Assembly (NCBI GenBank): GCA_963850095.1
Contig: CAWKJX010000014.1
Span: forward strand, 1 to 64,000
Reading direction: 5' to 3'
From: Bog-473 sp963850095
GTDB lineage: Bacteria; Actinomycetota; Acidimicrobiia; Acidimicrobiales; RAAP-2
Length of the DNA: 64,000 bases
In this document: piece after piece, positions 48,204 through 57,751 of the stretch
Layout: every line of letters begins with the position of its first letter
Numbering within the stretch: position 1 is the stretch's first letter
Program-made: the position numbers and the translations under genes
Notes under the pieces: model-generated
The model's database searches: none
Told to the model about the DNA's origin: nothing
What the model saw: only the letters and a program-made list of their open reading frames with translations

Positions 48204-49094
48204 ATGAAGGTAGACCCGTTCATCGAGGCGGAGGAAGTCGCAGGTCACAGCGTGCAGAACGCCTGTCGCCTGCTCGAGGTCTCCAAGTCCGCCTACTACC
48301 AGCGCCGCAACGGTATCCCCTCGGCCCGCACATTCAGCGATGCCGAGCTGACTCGAGAAGATCAGGGCCATCCACACCGAGTCCAAGGGCACCTATGGCG
48401 CTCCGCGGATCCACAAGGAGCTCCTGCATCGCCATGTGGCCTGCGGGAAGCGCAAGGTGACCAGGCTGATGCGCCAGTGGCCGGCCTCGAAGGGCGGTGC
48501 AAGAAGCGCTGGCGCAAGACCACCGTCGCCGACCCGGCTGCCGAGTCGGCCCGTGATCTCATCCAGCGCCACTTCGGGCCGTGCACCGAGATTGACCGGC
48601 GCTATGTCGGCGACATCACCTACATCACCACCTGGGAGGGCTGGTCCTACCTGGCCACCGTCATCGACCTGGCCTCTCGCCGCGTCGTCGGCTGGGCCCT
48701 GGCCGATCACATGCGCACCGAGCTGGTCGAAGACGCCCTCACCATGGCCTTCGAACACCGGGCACCAGAGCGAGGCGTCATTTTTCATTCGGACAGGGGC
48801 TGTCAATACACGAGCGGTGATTTCGCCGAGCTGGCCCGGGCCAACGGCGTCGTGCTCTCGGTCAGCCGTAAGGGCGAATGCTGGGATAATGCAGTAGCGG
48901 AATCGTTTTTCGCCACCATCAAGCGCGAGCTCATCGACACGCGTGCATGGCCGACGAGGTCCGGACTTCGACGCGCCGTCTTCGAGTACATCGAGGGCTG
49001 GTACAACACGCGCCGGCTGCACTCGACTCTCGGCTACCTCAGTCCCGCTCAATACGAAGCTGTCCACCACAACGCTGACCGTCAGGCGGCATAA
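48204..49094 (+). CDS. IS3-family orfB transposase (two compensating indels)
   Basis: ATG 48204 overlaps the native orfA stop (ATGA). 'VQNACRLLEVSKSAYYQRRN' is the usual start. Between about 48355 and 48480 the frame is wrong; the expected 'IKAIHTESKGTYGAPRIHKE' is readable in another frame, and the original frame returns afterwards. The DDE core is complete: 'YVGDITYITTWEGWSYLATV' 'IDLASRRVVGW', 'GVIFHSDRGCQYTSGDFAEL' and 'WDNAVAESFFATIKRELID', ending 'YNTRRLHSTLGYLSPAQYEA'. About 296 residues. In IS3 elements the active enzyme is an OrfAB fusion made by frameshifting, which the RIT insertion now prevents. Confidence 0.85.
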   Translation: MKVDPFIEAEEVAGHSVQNACRLLEVSKSAYYQRRNGIPSARTFSDAELTREDQGHPHRVQGHLWRSADPQGAPASPCGLREAQGDQADAPVAGLEGRCKKRWRKTTVADPAAESARDLIQRHFGPCTEIDRRYVGDITYITTWEGWSYLATVIDLASRRVVGWALADHMRTELVEDALTMAFEHRAPERGVIFHSDRGCQYTSGDFAELARANGVVLSVSRKGECWDNAVAESFFATIKRELIDTRAWPTRSGLRRAVFEYIEGWYNTRRLHSTLGYLSPAQYEAVHHNADRQAA

Positions 49095-49397
49095 TCAACA
49101 CAACCAACCTGTCCGTCGAACCGGATCAAGCCCATTCGTTGACCGATCCAGCGGACAATGACTTGGAGTGATGCAGACGCAATTTCCGGACTATCGCAGA
49201 GATGGTCGAGTATCCGGCGATGTCAGTTCGGCCGAATTGGTCAAAGCGGCGCACAACTTTCTCCTCTGTCTGGTAAATCGGGCTGGGGCAGATGCACATC
49301 GGCCTTGGACGCGCGCGGCTCGCCGTCCGGCGCGAGTTCCTGGTTGGACCACCCCGTAGGACAGAGGCTGAGCGCGGCAGTGCGAGGTCTTAAGTGG

Positions 49398-50330
49398 ATG
49401 GAGAGGTTCCGCTGCGCTAACGTCGACGGCGTGACGGGCACCCTAACGCTTGAGAGTTACAACCACCTCAACCAAGTCGTCCCCGATTACGACGCCGCCG
49501 TCGCGCATGTCATCAACGCTTTCGGGGCGCAGTTCCTGTGGAGGTGTCCACCGAACCAGGCGGCCCAGGCGTGTCTGGCTGTCGTCGGGGGCGCCATTGT
49601 CGAGTACGTCGCGCCCCAGTCCTCGCCTCCGGATCGGCCCGCTATCCCCGACGACCCCGGAGACTTCTGGTGGTCGACTGGACCGGCGCAGTTCGTGGTC
49701 GACTATCCGACCCTGGGCGGCCACTTCCCTGGGCTCGAATTCAAGGTACTCGACCTCGATGAGGCGCTGGAGGTGCTTCGGTCGCACGCCCTCGACGTAT
49801 TGGATCAGCGCCAATGGCGATACCTGCTCACGTCGCGACGGCAGTGCCACGGCCTCTCGCTCGAGCTCACCACCGTGGACTGGTATTCCGATCCATCACT
49901 CGACCGCTACGTGGAGCCGCTAAAGCGGGCACCCTACTGGGCAGACGACCATCCCCTCGGTATTACGGGTTTCGAGTTGAGCCTCGTCGTCGAGGATCTC
50001 GATATGGCAATGGACTTCTTCGTCGATGTATGCGGGGCGACCTCTGGTGCCGAAATGGACCGACCTGGTCTCGGTGCCCGAGTCATCGACATCACAATGG
50101 GCGCCACGACCTTTGAGGTCATGGCGCCATTGACCGCCGGGCCTATCCGGCAGTTCCTTGTTGCTGGCGGTGAGCGCATCCGTTCGCTGGTGTTCCATGT
50201 GTCGGACATCGAGGCCGTCACCGAGCTTCTCGCTGCCCGAGGGATGGGCGCGGAGGAGGGCGATCGTCCCGGGTCAGTGCTGGTCACCCCGGCGGATAAT
50301 CTAGGGGTCCGGTACGAGTTCACTACCTGA
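49398..50330 (+). CDS. VOC (glyoxalase/dioxygenase fold) family protein with two domains
   Basis: About 310 residues in one frame. 'LESYNHLNQVVPDYDAAVAH' 'VINAFGAQFLW' opens the first beta-alpha-beta-beta-beta module, and 'GITGFELSLVVEDLDMAMDF' 'FVDVCGATSG' opens the second, followed by 'SLVFHVSDIEAVTELLAARG'. The metal-binding pattern of active members is only partly visible (His in YNHLNQ; His in VFHVSD). The start is uncertain: ATG 49398 or GTG 49431, neither with a strong ribosome binding site. The frame extends further upstream through IS-flanking sequence. Function unknown. Confidence 0.75.
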   Translation: MERFRCANVDGVTGTLTLESYNHLNQVVPDYDAAVAHVINAFGAQFLWRCPPNQAAQACLAVVGGAIVEYVAPQSSPPDRPAIPDDPGDFWWSTGPAQFVVDYPTLGGHFPGLEFKVLDLDEALEVLRSHALDVLDQRQWRYLLTSRRQCHGLSLELTTVDWYSDPSLDRYVEPLKRAPYWADDHPLGITGFELSLVVEDLDMAMDFFVDVCGATSGAEMDRPGLGARVIDITMGATTFEVMAPLTAGPIRQFLVAGGERIRSLVFHVSDIEAVTELLAARGMGAEEGDRPGSVLVTPADNLGVRYEFTT

Positions 50331-50671
50331 GCCCCGACCCGCGGACCGAGGTGGTGAAGCTACCGTCCGGTCGGGCGTTTGACGTCGTCTTCAGCGACGC
50401 CGATGGGCACAGGACTCAAGTGTCTGCCGGATCAGCAGATTATCACTCCCGACACGATGACGGTGGAGGGTCCGCTCCCCTGTAGCACACGGGTAGCCAC
50501 AGGAGCCTTTCGCAAACAATGCCTTGGCGCCAAGTTCCGCCGTGGAGGCGATGTCAGGTTCCTACATCCAACAAATGCCCTCCGATCGCTACGGACGTTC
50601 CCGCCCTCACAATCGCCCCTCACAATCGCATCGATGTCTCAAGTCGAGGCTCGGCTTTCGCCTGAAGGTTG
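50331..50671. other. No recognisable gene
   Basis: Only short frames between the VOC gene and the convergent aminotransferase gene; no clear terminator hairpin seen. Confidence 0.35.
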
Positions 50672-51991
50672 TTATGACAAGGTCTCGTCCAGCGAACGAT
50701 CAACCGCATCAACAAATGTATCGATCTCGTCGAACGACGTCGGCGAACTGAGGAACCCTTGGCCACTCGTAAACATCAGATATCCCTTGTTGATAAGACT
50801 CAAGACGAGCTGACTTACGAACCGGCGGTCGGATGTTAGGGCGCTTTCGAAGTCGACGACTGATCGTTCGGTCCAGTGCAGCCCGAACATCTGACCGGCG
50901 CCGGTTACCTGAAGGGGAACGTTGCGCTTGCGAGCGACCTCCGCTACTCCTAACCGGAGCCGATGGCCGAGTGCTTCCAGGTGTGCATGGACCTCCGGAG
51001 TCAATTGGGCTACCAGAGCCGCTCCTGCAGCGAGACAGATCGGGATGCCGCCACACGTCGATGCGTGTCGCATCGGCGCGAAATGGTGGACCATCGGATC
51101 GACGAGTTCAAGTACATCGGCCCGACCGCCGAAGGCGCCCAGGGGAAGGCCACCGCCAATCGCCTTTCCGAGGCAGGTGATATCCGGCTTGATGCCGAAG
51201 CGGCCTTGCGCACCACCGAACGCGAGGGAGAAGGTTACAACTTCGTCAAACACTAGGAGCGCACCGCATCGGCTTGTGGCATCACGGAGCGCCTCTAGAT
51301 ACTCTATGTCGATGGGAAGCATCCCAGCGCTGCCCAGCATTGGTTCGACAATTACGGCGGCGAGTTCGCTGGCGTGGCTCTTGATTGCCGACAGGGTTTC
51401 GTCGATGTTATTGAATGACAACACCACCACGTTCTCTAAGGTGCCGGGGATGAGTCCCGGGGGAATCTGATCGGGATCGCGGTAGCGACCGTTAGAAACT
51501 AAGGAGACGTCGTGCGTGCCGTGGTAGCCGCCGCGTATCTTTGCCACTTTTGACCGGCCGGTGAATACACGGGCAAGGCGGAGAGCTTGCATCGTTGCCT
51601 CGGTACCTGACGCTGTGAAGCGCAGTCGCTCAAGCGATGGCATGCGCTGTTGAAGTAGCGATGCTAGCTGCAGCCCTAACGCAGGATCGGGAGTACCGAA
51701 CGTGGTACCCCTATCCAGCTGGCTTCGGACGGCTTCAAGAACCTGGGGGTTGCCGTGACCGAGCGGCAGGAGCCAGTCGCCACACATTAGGTCGAGCAGG
51801 CGATTGCCATCGGCATCCCACACCCAACAGCGGTCACCTCTTTCGATGAACAGCGGATACGGCGTCATGAAGGCGAGACCGCCTGGCACCGCGCCCGGGA
51901 TCACTCCTCGCGGAGACTCGAATGCCCTCTGAGAGGCTGGCGTTCGCTCCTGATATCGTTGTTGGACTGTAGAGGTAGTTGATGGCTTCAT
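50672..51991 (-). CDS. Class III PLP-dependent aminotransferase / glutamate-1-semialdehyde aminomutase-like protein
   Basis: Intact, 439 residues from ATG 51991. 'SPRGVIPGAVPGGLAFMTPY' and 'GDRCWVWDADGNRLLDLMCG' are typical N-terminal features of the HemL-like group. Then 'RLRFTASGTEATMQALRLAR' (phosphate-binding), 'IRGGYHGTHD', 'AAVIVEPMLGSAGMLPIDIE', 'LLVFDEVVTFSLAFGGAQG' (Asp to pyridine N) and the Schiff-base lysine in 'PDITCLGKAIGGGLPLGAFG' . 'FAPMRHASTCGGIPICLAAG' follows. It is not likely to be the housekeeping HemL, because the local genes are catabolic; an amino-group transfer or 1,2-shift on an unknown substrate is more probable. Confidence 0.88.
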   Translation of the reverse strand: MKPSTTSTVQQRYQERTPASQRAFESPRGVIPGAVPGGLAFMTPYPLFIERGDRCWVWDADGNRLLDLMCGDWLLPLGHGNPQVLEAVRSQLDRGTTFGTPDPALGLQLASLLQQRMPSLERLRFTASGTEATMQALRLARVFTGRSKVAKIRGGYHGTHDVSLVSNGRYRDPDQIPPGLIPGTLENVVVLSFNNIDETLSAIKSHASELAAVIVEPMLGSAGMLPIDIEYLEALRDATSRCGALLVFDEVVTFSLAFGGAQGRFGIKPDITCLGKAIGGGLPLGAFGGRADVLELVDPMVHHFAPMRHASTCGGIPICLAAGAALVAQLTPEVHAHLEALGHRLRLGVAEVARKRNVPLQVTGAGQMFGLHWTERSVVDFESALTSDRRFVSQLVLSLINKGYLMFTSGQGFLSSPTSFDEIDTFVDAVDRSLDETLS

Positions 51992-52394
51992 CCAGGCCTC
52001 CCATGGATCTTCGGATCTGATCTATCGGTGTTTTTTCGCGGCCAACCCGTTATTACTTGTGAAGGGGGTTTGTCGTGGGGCATCCGGCCGACGCCAGTCC
52101 CAGGGCTTCACCAGACCCCGATCTCAGTGCCGCTGGTTAAAGGGTTCATCGAGACTCCTGGCTGGCGGCATGGCGCGCAAGTGGCCGACGCACCGGCCTG
52201 TGAACCGAACGTACGGGGCCAGAAGCAGCCGGCCACTCAGGTCAGCGCTTCGCGGTGTATGAGAGAGCCGCCACCCAATCGACCATCGTGGGCCTGCTCT
52301 CGAGCGCAATTACTCGTTCGAATTGATGCGCATAGTTGATATGGCCCGCAGATTACACAAGATCCAGCCGACGTGCAGATTGTCAGGGCTCGGC

Positions 52395-52434
52395 AAGCGC
52401 TTACCAAGTTAAGCAAGCGCTTACCAAGTTAAGC
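52395..52434. repeat. Tandem duplication of a 20-bp unit
   Basis: aagcgcttaccaagttaagc occurs twice in direct succession without mismatch, and aagc begins a third copy at 52435. Confidence 0.85.
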
Positions 52435-52447
52435 AAGCTAAGCCCTA

Positions 52448-52481
52448 CTCGCAGCCGCGGTGCAACCGCCGCGGTTGCGAG
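52448..52481. repeat. GC-rich hairpin, 13-bp stem
   Basis: ctcgcagccgcgg (52448-52460) pairs with ccgcggttgcgag (52469-52481) with one G-T pair and an 8-nt loop. No T-run follows on the plus strand, so it is not a classical terminator. Confidence 0.55.
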
Positions 52482-53033
52482 GCGAGCCAGTTTGCGAGCG
52501 CCGAGTTCTCCGACATCGTGTTCCAGAGCAAACCGAGCTGCGCCACGGGCACGAAGAGTACGTCCGTCTGTACAACATATACAGGGCCTACCACCCGACG
52601 ATGGAACAACGGTCAACACGCGGGGAGGTCGTCCGCAATGCCAAGGATAATCCACGACCACGGGAATGCGCTTCCACCTCTCCGGAGAGGACATACCAGG
52701 TCAGTAGTCACTTGACGGACGGCACCACGGTCCGTCACCTTGCTGAGGATTCTGAGATCTAGTGCCTTTGATCGGACCAGTTCAGAGCAACACCGCCCGC
52801 CACCGTCGGCTCCCGGGGGAAATCACCAGACAGCTGGTCGGGCTGGAAGGAAACGATCCCAAGAACAACGGTGATCAGCCGACACAAGAGACGCAACCCA
52901 AAGAGGGCGAGCCGGAAGAGATCCCAATTCCCGAACGCGAGGACGTGTCGGTGATCTGGGGAAGACGGCAAAGCCGAGGAAGAAGCAACGGCCGACCTAG
53001 CGCTGGTACGGTTAGCGAAAGGAGCGAGTTACG

Positions 53034-53891
53034 ATGACAACGGTCCATGGGGCTACTGCTGTCATAACCGGCGCAGGGGGTCTGCTTGGAGGGGGCATGG
53101 CTCGGGCATTTGCTCGAGCAGGCGCTAATGTCGTCCTTGCTGATATCAGCGGCGAGTCAGTCGAGCGTGCCGCGGACGAAGTCCGGCGGCTAGAAGGTCG
53201 TGCCATCGGCGTCGTGACCGACGTCACTAGTTTGGAATCGTTCAACGAGCTAGCCGACCAAGCGTACGCCGCCTTCGGGCGTGTTGACATCCTCTGCAAC
53301 AACGCCGGAACGTCTGTGCTTCGAAGCTTTGCGGATCTGACTCACGAGGACTGGGCCAAAGTGCTCAGCGTCCAGCTCGGAGGTGTCATTAACGGAGTTC
53401 TCGCGTTCCTGCCACGAATGCTACGGCAAGGAGGCGGTGGACACGTCGTCAACACTTCGTCGATGTCTGGCGTCGGACGGGGCGATCTTCGAACCCTAAA
53501 CGCTCCTTACGTTACTGCGAAATTCGCCGTAGTCGGGCTCTCCGAGACAATGGCCCCGGCACTCGCAGGAGAAGGGATCACGGTGTCGGTGCTCTGCCCG
53601 GGGTACACCGTCGCGGATCCGAATGCAGTCAGGAACTATGCGATGCCGAGTGCAGCGTGGTATGAGGGCAATTTGCTGACACCAGACCAAGTCGCTGAGG
53701 AGATGTTACGCGGAATCGCGGAGGAGCGACTTTATATATTTCCCCATAGAGCCGGGAGAGCCGAAGTGGAGGCACCGACACGCGGCGTTGATGGCCGGTT
53801 TCGACCAATCCGCACAGTCATCACCGCCTCTTACTCGAGGCAGCAACCGACTGGACGAAACCAAACCATGACAAAGGCTCTAGCTCCTTAG
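53034..53891 (+). CDS. Short-chain dehydrogenase/reductase
   Basis: Intact, 285 residues; ATG 53034 with AAAGGAG upstream. 'TAVITGAGGLLGGGMARAFA' is the cofactor loop, 'NVVLADIS' suggests NAD preference (Asp after the second strand), 'VDILCNNAGTSVLRSFADLT', catalytic Ser in 'HVVNTSSMSGVGRGD', Tyr-Lys in 'APYVTAKFAVVGLSETMAPA' and 'VSVLCPGYTVADP'. The C-terminus beyond residue 245 is longer than usual. Related proteins act on ring or side-chain hydroxyl groups. Followed by the DUF6282 gene 150 bp downstream on the same strand. Confidence 0.9.
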   Translation: MTTVHGATAVITGAGGLLGGGMARAFARAGANVVLADISGESVERAADEVRRLEGRAIGVVTDVTSLESFNELADQAYAAFGRVDILCNNAGTSVLRSFADLTHEDWAKVLSVQLGGVINGVLAFLPRMLRQGGGGHVVNTSSMSGVGRGDLRTLNAPYVTAKFAVVGLSETMAPALAGEGITVSVLCPGYTVADPNAVRNYAMPSAAWYEGNLLTPDQVAEEMLRGIAEERLYIFPHRAGRAEVEAPTRGVDGRFRPIRTVITASYSRQQPTGRNQTMTKALAP

Positions 53892-54037
53892 AAACAGGCC
53901 AACAATCGGTCGAACCTCAGTTTGCTCAAAGCGAGACCAAATTCTGAACATGTAGAACATGTAGAGCAAGGCCGCCCGAACAACCAGAAGAACGTCGTAG
54001 GCCCTGGAATGCTATCTAGGAGATTGAGGAGAAATCT

Positions 54038-54929
54038 ATGTGTGCTTTACGAGTGCAGAATGCAATTGATCTACATTGCCATGCCGGACCCGACACGATA
54101 GGTGGTGATCTCAACGTCGTCGACGCCCATAGCGTGAATGGAGTTGTAGCCGCCCGAGATGCCCTTGAGAGCGGCCACGCAGCTGTGGTGCTGAAGTCCC
54201 ACAGCTTTCCGTCGGTCCAACTGGCCCGAAACCTCGAAGATGTTGTTCCCGGAATCCGGGTGTTCGGTGGCATTTGCACTGACAACCCATCCGGCGGCCT
54301 GTGCATCGACGGCGTGGAGGCCGCACTCGGTATGGGGGCCAAGATTGTGTGGCTCCCGACAGTGCACAGTGTCCAAGACTTTGACCGGCTTAAGACGGCG
54401 GCGCAAGGAAGGGTGAAATGGCGAGGCCAAGGCATCCGGGTCATTCAAGACGAGGGTCAGCCCGTCCCTGCAGTTGAGGAGATTTTCGATCTGGTCCAAC
54501 AAAAGGACGCGGTATTGGCGACTGGTCACATAACAGCGGAGGAGCACTACGCCATCGCCCGCGCCTGACGGGACGCGTGGAAAAGTGCTCGTGACCCATG
54601 CTGGGGAGGAAAAAGCAGGGCCAAAACTCACAGCGGCACAATGCGTCGAACTCGCCGATCTCGGGGCTCTAATCGAACTTACAGCACAGACGTGCAAGGA
54701 CCAGTACACCAAGGATCCGAAGAAGCTAGTGGAGATGATCCGCGAAATAGGATCCGAGCGGTGCACCCTTTCTAGCGATTATGGTTGGTATAGCCACCAC
54801 CCACACCCGGCACCGGGTCTGAACGAGTTTTATGAGACCCTCTGGGATGCGGGCGTCACGGAGGAAGAGCTGCAAATGATGGCGAGCACTAACCCTGGCC
54901 GGATGCTGGACTTGGACTTCGGGAGCTAA
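54038..54929 (+). CDS. DUF6282-like metal-dependent hydrolase (frameshifted)
   Basis: ATG 54038 follows GAGGAG. 'NAIDLHCHAGPDTIGGDLNV' provides a D-x-H-x-H metal site, 'VVLKSHSFPSVQLARNLEDV' and 'VPGIRVFGGICTDNPSGGLC' are typical of DUF6282/PHP-like amidohydrolase relatives. A slip near 54570 separates the last third: 'VLVTHAGEEKAGPKLTAAQC', 'ELGSERCTLSSDYGW' is written here as 'IGSERCTLSSDYGWYSHHPH' and holds the late Asp. Full length about 297 residues. Likely a cytoplasmic hydrolase or decarboxylase of unknown substrate. Confidence 0.75.
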
Positions 54930-55059
54930 GGGCACGCGTGCGGTCCCCGCGATTCCGCCCTCGCCGTTTTCCCTTGGCACATCCCGAGTCCCGCCTAGGA
55001 TATTGGGAACTGACCCTGAGCATAGAGCCGGCACCCCAGATGGCCGTGCGACGCCGGCG

Positions 55060-56181
55060 GCCAAGTGGAGTCGTCATGCTTCACTTCGGCCAGGGGTGCC
55101 AATACACGATTTAGGTCTTCCCCAACACTTCGCCACCCTTCTTTCCGTCCGGCAACATCTCGGCCCCTATCCCGACGACCGGGTGGAGTATGAGCGGCGA
55201 TGGGCTGGCTTGCAAGCCCATCGCCGCTGGCTAGTGGATTTCTGTTCGCTCACGCCTGGTGGTCGAGCCGTTTGTGAATGACGTAGAAGACGCTGTTGAG
55301 AAATCGTTTGGGCTAAGGATGGCGGCTTAACGGGGGGATTCTCCACCCGAGTGTCAGCCCCGGGAGTGGGTTCGCGTCGCTCTATGCGCCGAGCTACGAG
55401 CCGATCTGGCCTGCCTGCGAAGAGGCCGAGGTCGTAATAAACACCCACTCGAATGCAACCGGACGCCCATCGACCCTGGACCCGGAATCGCCGCGGAGGC
55501 GGTGGCAAGGTTTGAAAGCCGGTGGTGCGCGAACCGCACGCTCTGGCATCTCATCTTTGCTGGCGTGCTCAAGCGCCACCCGCGCCTCAAGTTGGTCCTC
55601 ACCGAACACGGGTCCAGCTGAGTTGCTGGTCGCCTCGCGTCGGCCGACGCATTCTTTCAAGGCCGCCCGAGTGCAGGACGCACCGTGGCGAACATTCGCC
55701 GGCGAGGCGATGGACCAACTTACGATGCTTCCGAGCGAGTACTTCGCCAGGAACTGCTACATCGGTGCGAGTCAATTGCTACCTGCCGAGGTAGGTCGTC
55801 GCGCCGAAATCAGGATTGGTCGGATCATGTGGGGGAACGACTGCCCCCATCGCGAGGGGTTTTCGATATCCGCGAGAAGCGCTGCGAATCACCTTCGCCG
55901 GCGTCCCAGTTCCCGAGATCCGAATGATGCTCGGTGAGACTGCTGCGCTGGTGCATGGGTTCGACTTGGCATTGCTCGAGGATGTCGCCAATCGCATTGG
56001 GCCGTCCATCGAAGAGGTCGCGAAGCGCATTGAGGCGGGCGACTGGCCGCTGGTGCCGAACGATACCGTCGCGCACATCTTTATCGCGGGCATGGTGCCT
56101 CTCTCAGCATTGGGCGCCTCTCGGAGTGGCTCGCACCCTCATAACGTTAGCGTCGTTTCGCTCGGTGGCTCGCAGATTTAG
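55060..56181 (+). pseudogene. Amidohydrolase-2 family protein, decayed
   Basis: Order of recognisable blocks: 'FATLLSVRQHLGPYPDDRVE' 'YERRWAGLQAHRRWLVDFCS', 'LYAPSYEPIWPACEEAEVVI' 'NTHSNATGRPSTLDPESPP', 'NRTLWHLIFAGVLKRHPRLK' 'LVLTEHGSS', 'ANIRRRG', 'MDQLTMLPSEYFARNCYIGA' 'SQLLPAE', 'IMWGNDCPHREGF' (catalytic Asp), and 'MLGETAALVHGFDLALLEDV' at the end. At least four frame changes; the N-terminal D-x-H is not found. Close paralogue of the gene at 58131. Confidence 0.7.
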
Positions 56182-56439
56182 GAGTGGTACCACGAGTACC
56201 AAATGAGGCGATGGTGTACTGCCTTGCCTGGGAGACTTCGTGTGATTCTCAACCTCAACGATGAGAGGAGCTTGCTGACTTCTACGATCCGGCCTTCCTG
56301 TTGGCCGAGGTGCCATTGGCCGAGGCACACGCGTTGGCGAATACCAGCGAAGGATTCGATCGGATTGGTGGGTTTAGGCAGCCAGACCTCGGACTGACGT
56401 CTCTGTCGGCCGCGACCTGGCGTTATTACCACCGAAGCA

Positions 56440-56665
56440 AGGAGCCGCAGACCGACAGTGCAGCATCGACAATCATCCCGGCCTCGCCCTCGCTGGCCCG
56501 TAGCTCAACGACGACCGCCTTTGTCGGGCGACCGACGATGTCATTGATCACAACGCGCGTTCCGCCGGCGGCACCATCTCTAGGCAGAGCGCCCAGCCGA
56601 TGCCACACGCGCCGCTGGTCACGACGAAGTCTTCGTTGAACCTGATCTCCTCGATGACCGGTCCG
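56440..56665 (-). pseudogene. SDR N-terminal fragment
   Basis: Minus strand: 'RFNEDFVVTSGACGIGWALC' (degenerate TGxxxGIG), then in the next frame 'GTRVVINDIVGRPTKAVVVE' 'LRASEGEA'. Only the first 70 residues remain. It would lie just downstream of the SnoaL-like gene in the same direction. Confidence 0.5.
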
Positions 56666-56712
56666 TCTGGATCACTGCTGAGCAGCCCGCCGACAATGGC
56701 CCGCAGAGCGTG

Positions 56713-57123
56713 TCAGCGAAACTCCCGGCGCAGCCTCGTCAGCTTCAACGTCTTGATGCGCCACTCGCCGTCGACCTTCTCGTACGTCTCGTGGTAATGG
56801 CCCAGGCCCCACAGGTCGGACCGGTTCTGGTCCGCATCGGGCCACCACACTCGGTCCTCCATGGCCCAAATGCCTTTGGCGGTGGTAGGCGACGTCAGCT
56901 CGATCTCCGGCATGTGGCCATGGTGGCACGAAATGGCGTTGGCGAGCAACTGGACCAGCTTCTCTATGTGCTCCGCGGCACTGTGCCGGATACCCGCGCC
57001 CTCTTCGGTCACGTCAATGACCACGTCTTCGGTGAACACTTTCTCCAGGCCGTGCCAGTCCTTGGTGTCCATCAGCCGGAAGTAGCGGGCCTTCAACTGC
57101 TTGATCGCCTCGATGTCGTCCAT
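56713..57123 (-). CDS. SnoaL-like / NTF2-fold protein
   Basis: Intact, 136 residues. ATG 57123 is chosen because GGAGG lies 9 nt upstream; the frame is open to 57252. 'DDIEAIKQLKARYFRLMDTK' 'DWHGLEKVFTEDVVIDV', 'HGHMPEIELTSPTTAKGIWA' 'MEDRVWW' and 'GLGHYHETYEKVDGEWRIKT' 'LKLTRLR' are textbook NTF2-like features (Y-x-x-x-x-D; DWH; trailing 'Y...DG.W.I...L.R'). Members include isomerases, dehydratases and scavenger proteins; this one resembles the 'nuclear transport factor 2 family' proteins common in actinobacterial catabolic regions. Confidence 0.85.
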   Translation of the reverse strand: MDDIEAIKQLKARYFRLMDTKDWHGLEKVFTEDVVIDVTEEGAGIRHSAAEHIEKLVQLLANAISCHHGHMPEIELTSPTTAKGIWAMEDRVWWPDADQNRSDLWGLGHYHETYEKVDGEWRIKTLKLTRLRREFR

Positions 57124-57254
57124 CGGCTCATGCCTCCGTTCCGTCGCGTGCGAGGAGTGACGCCATGACTTTCCCACCTTTGGCAGAGAAGCAAGCCGAG
57201 CCGACCAAGCGCCGGGGTGGGTATTGAAAAGGGTTCTGTCGAGACGCGGCATAC

Positions 57255-57751
57255 CTGGTCATGGACCCAGCACCGCACGATCGTGGACCTGGCCCGAGAG
57301 CTTGACGCCGCGAGTAGACGCTTGGTACCTGGGTCCGCCAAGAACGCGTCGATCGCTATGACCGCGAGGTCACGACGACCGAGATCCGCGAGGAGAACGC
57401 CAGGCTGCGCCGCGTGATCAAGCGCCTGACCGTCGAGCGGGACCTGCTGAATAACCAAGGGCCTTTTCGATATGGGAGTCGGACCAGTGAACCGCTACCG
57501 CTGGATCGACGCCCGGCAGGCTGAGCACCTTCCAGTGGCAAGGGCGGCTGCGGGGCCTCCCCGTATCGTCTTACCACGACCGGCTGGCCCGCTCGGCCGG
57601 GCCGAAAGACGCCGACCGGCGCCTCCACGAGGCCTGTGACTACGCGGCGTCGGTGCAGTTCGGGGACCCACTGCCGTCGCTATGGCGAGCCCAGCTCGGC
57701 TGCGAAAAACCTAACGAACGAGCCTCCATCAAACCCAGGGCGGTTCACGTG
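57255..57751 (+). mobile_element. IS3-family remnant with right end (copy 5)
   Basis: OrfA traces: 'TWVRQERVDRYDREVTTTEI' and 'REENARLRRVIKRLTVERDL' (leucine zipper). OrfB start at GTG 57488: 'NRYRWIDARQAE', then 'SSYHDRLARSAGPKDADRRL'. Most of the DDE core is deleted. The right end, gagcctccatcaaacccagg up to about 57743, matches that of the copy at 1178-1798. Confidence 0.65.

Larger units (their letters stand above)
44445..49134 (+). mobile_element. IS3-family element interrupted by a RIT element (copy 4, different subgroup)
   Basis: Left end tgggcttccaccggtctgac (from 44445) pairs with the right end at 49134, which reads tgggcttgatccggttcgac on the other strand; both go on with ggaca. 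Without the inserted RIT element the length is about 1.3 kb, normal for IS3. OrfA and orfB are both present on either side of the insertion. This element is not closely related to the IS3 copies at 1178, 10388, 22042 and 57255. Confidence 0.8.
51992..53033. other. Gene-poor 1-kb stretch with repeats
   Basis: Apart from the 20-bp duplication and hairpin described separately, no gene can be assigned. A frame ending at 53037 contains 'EGEPEEIPIPEREDVSVIWG', and its neighbour 'GDLGKTAKPRKKQRPT'; the proline- and charge-rich tail could be the end of a lost small protein. Confidence 0.35.

Noticed and set aside
50963..51256. Forward frames inside the aminotransferase gene
   Set aside because: The minus-strand gene is intact with all PLP motifs; the forward frames have no motifs or ribosome binding sites.
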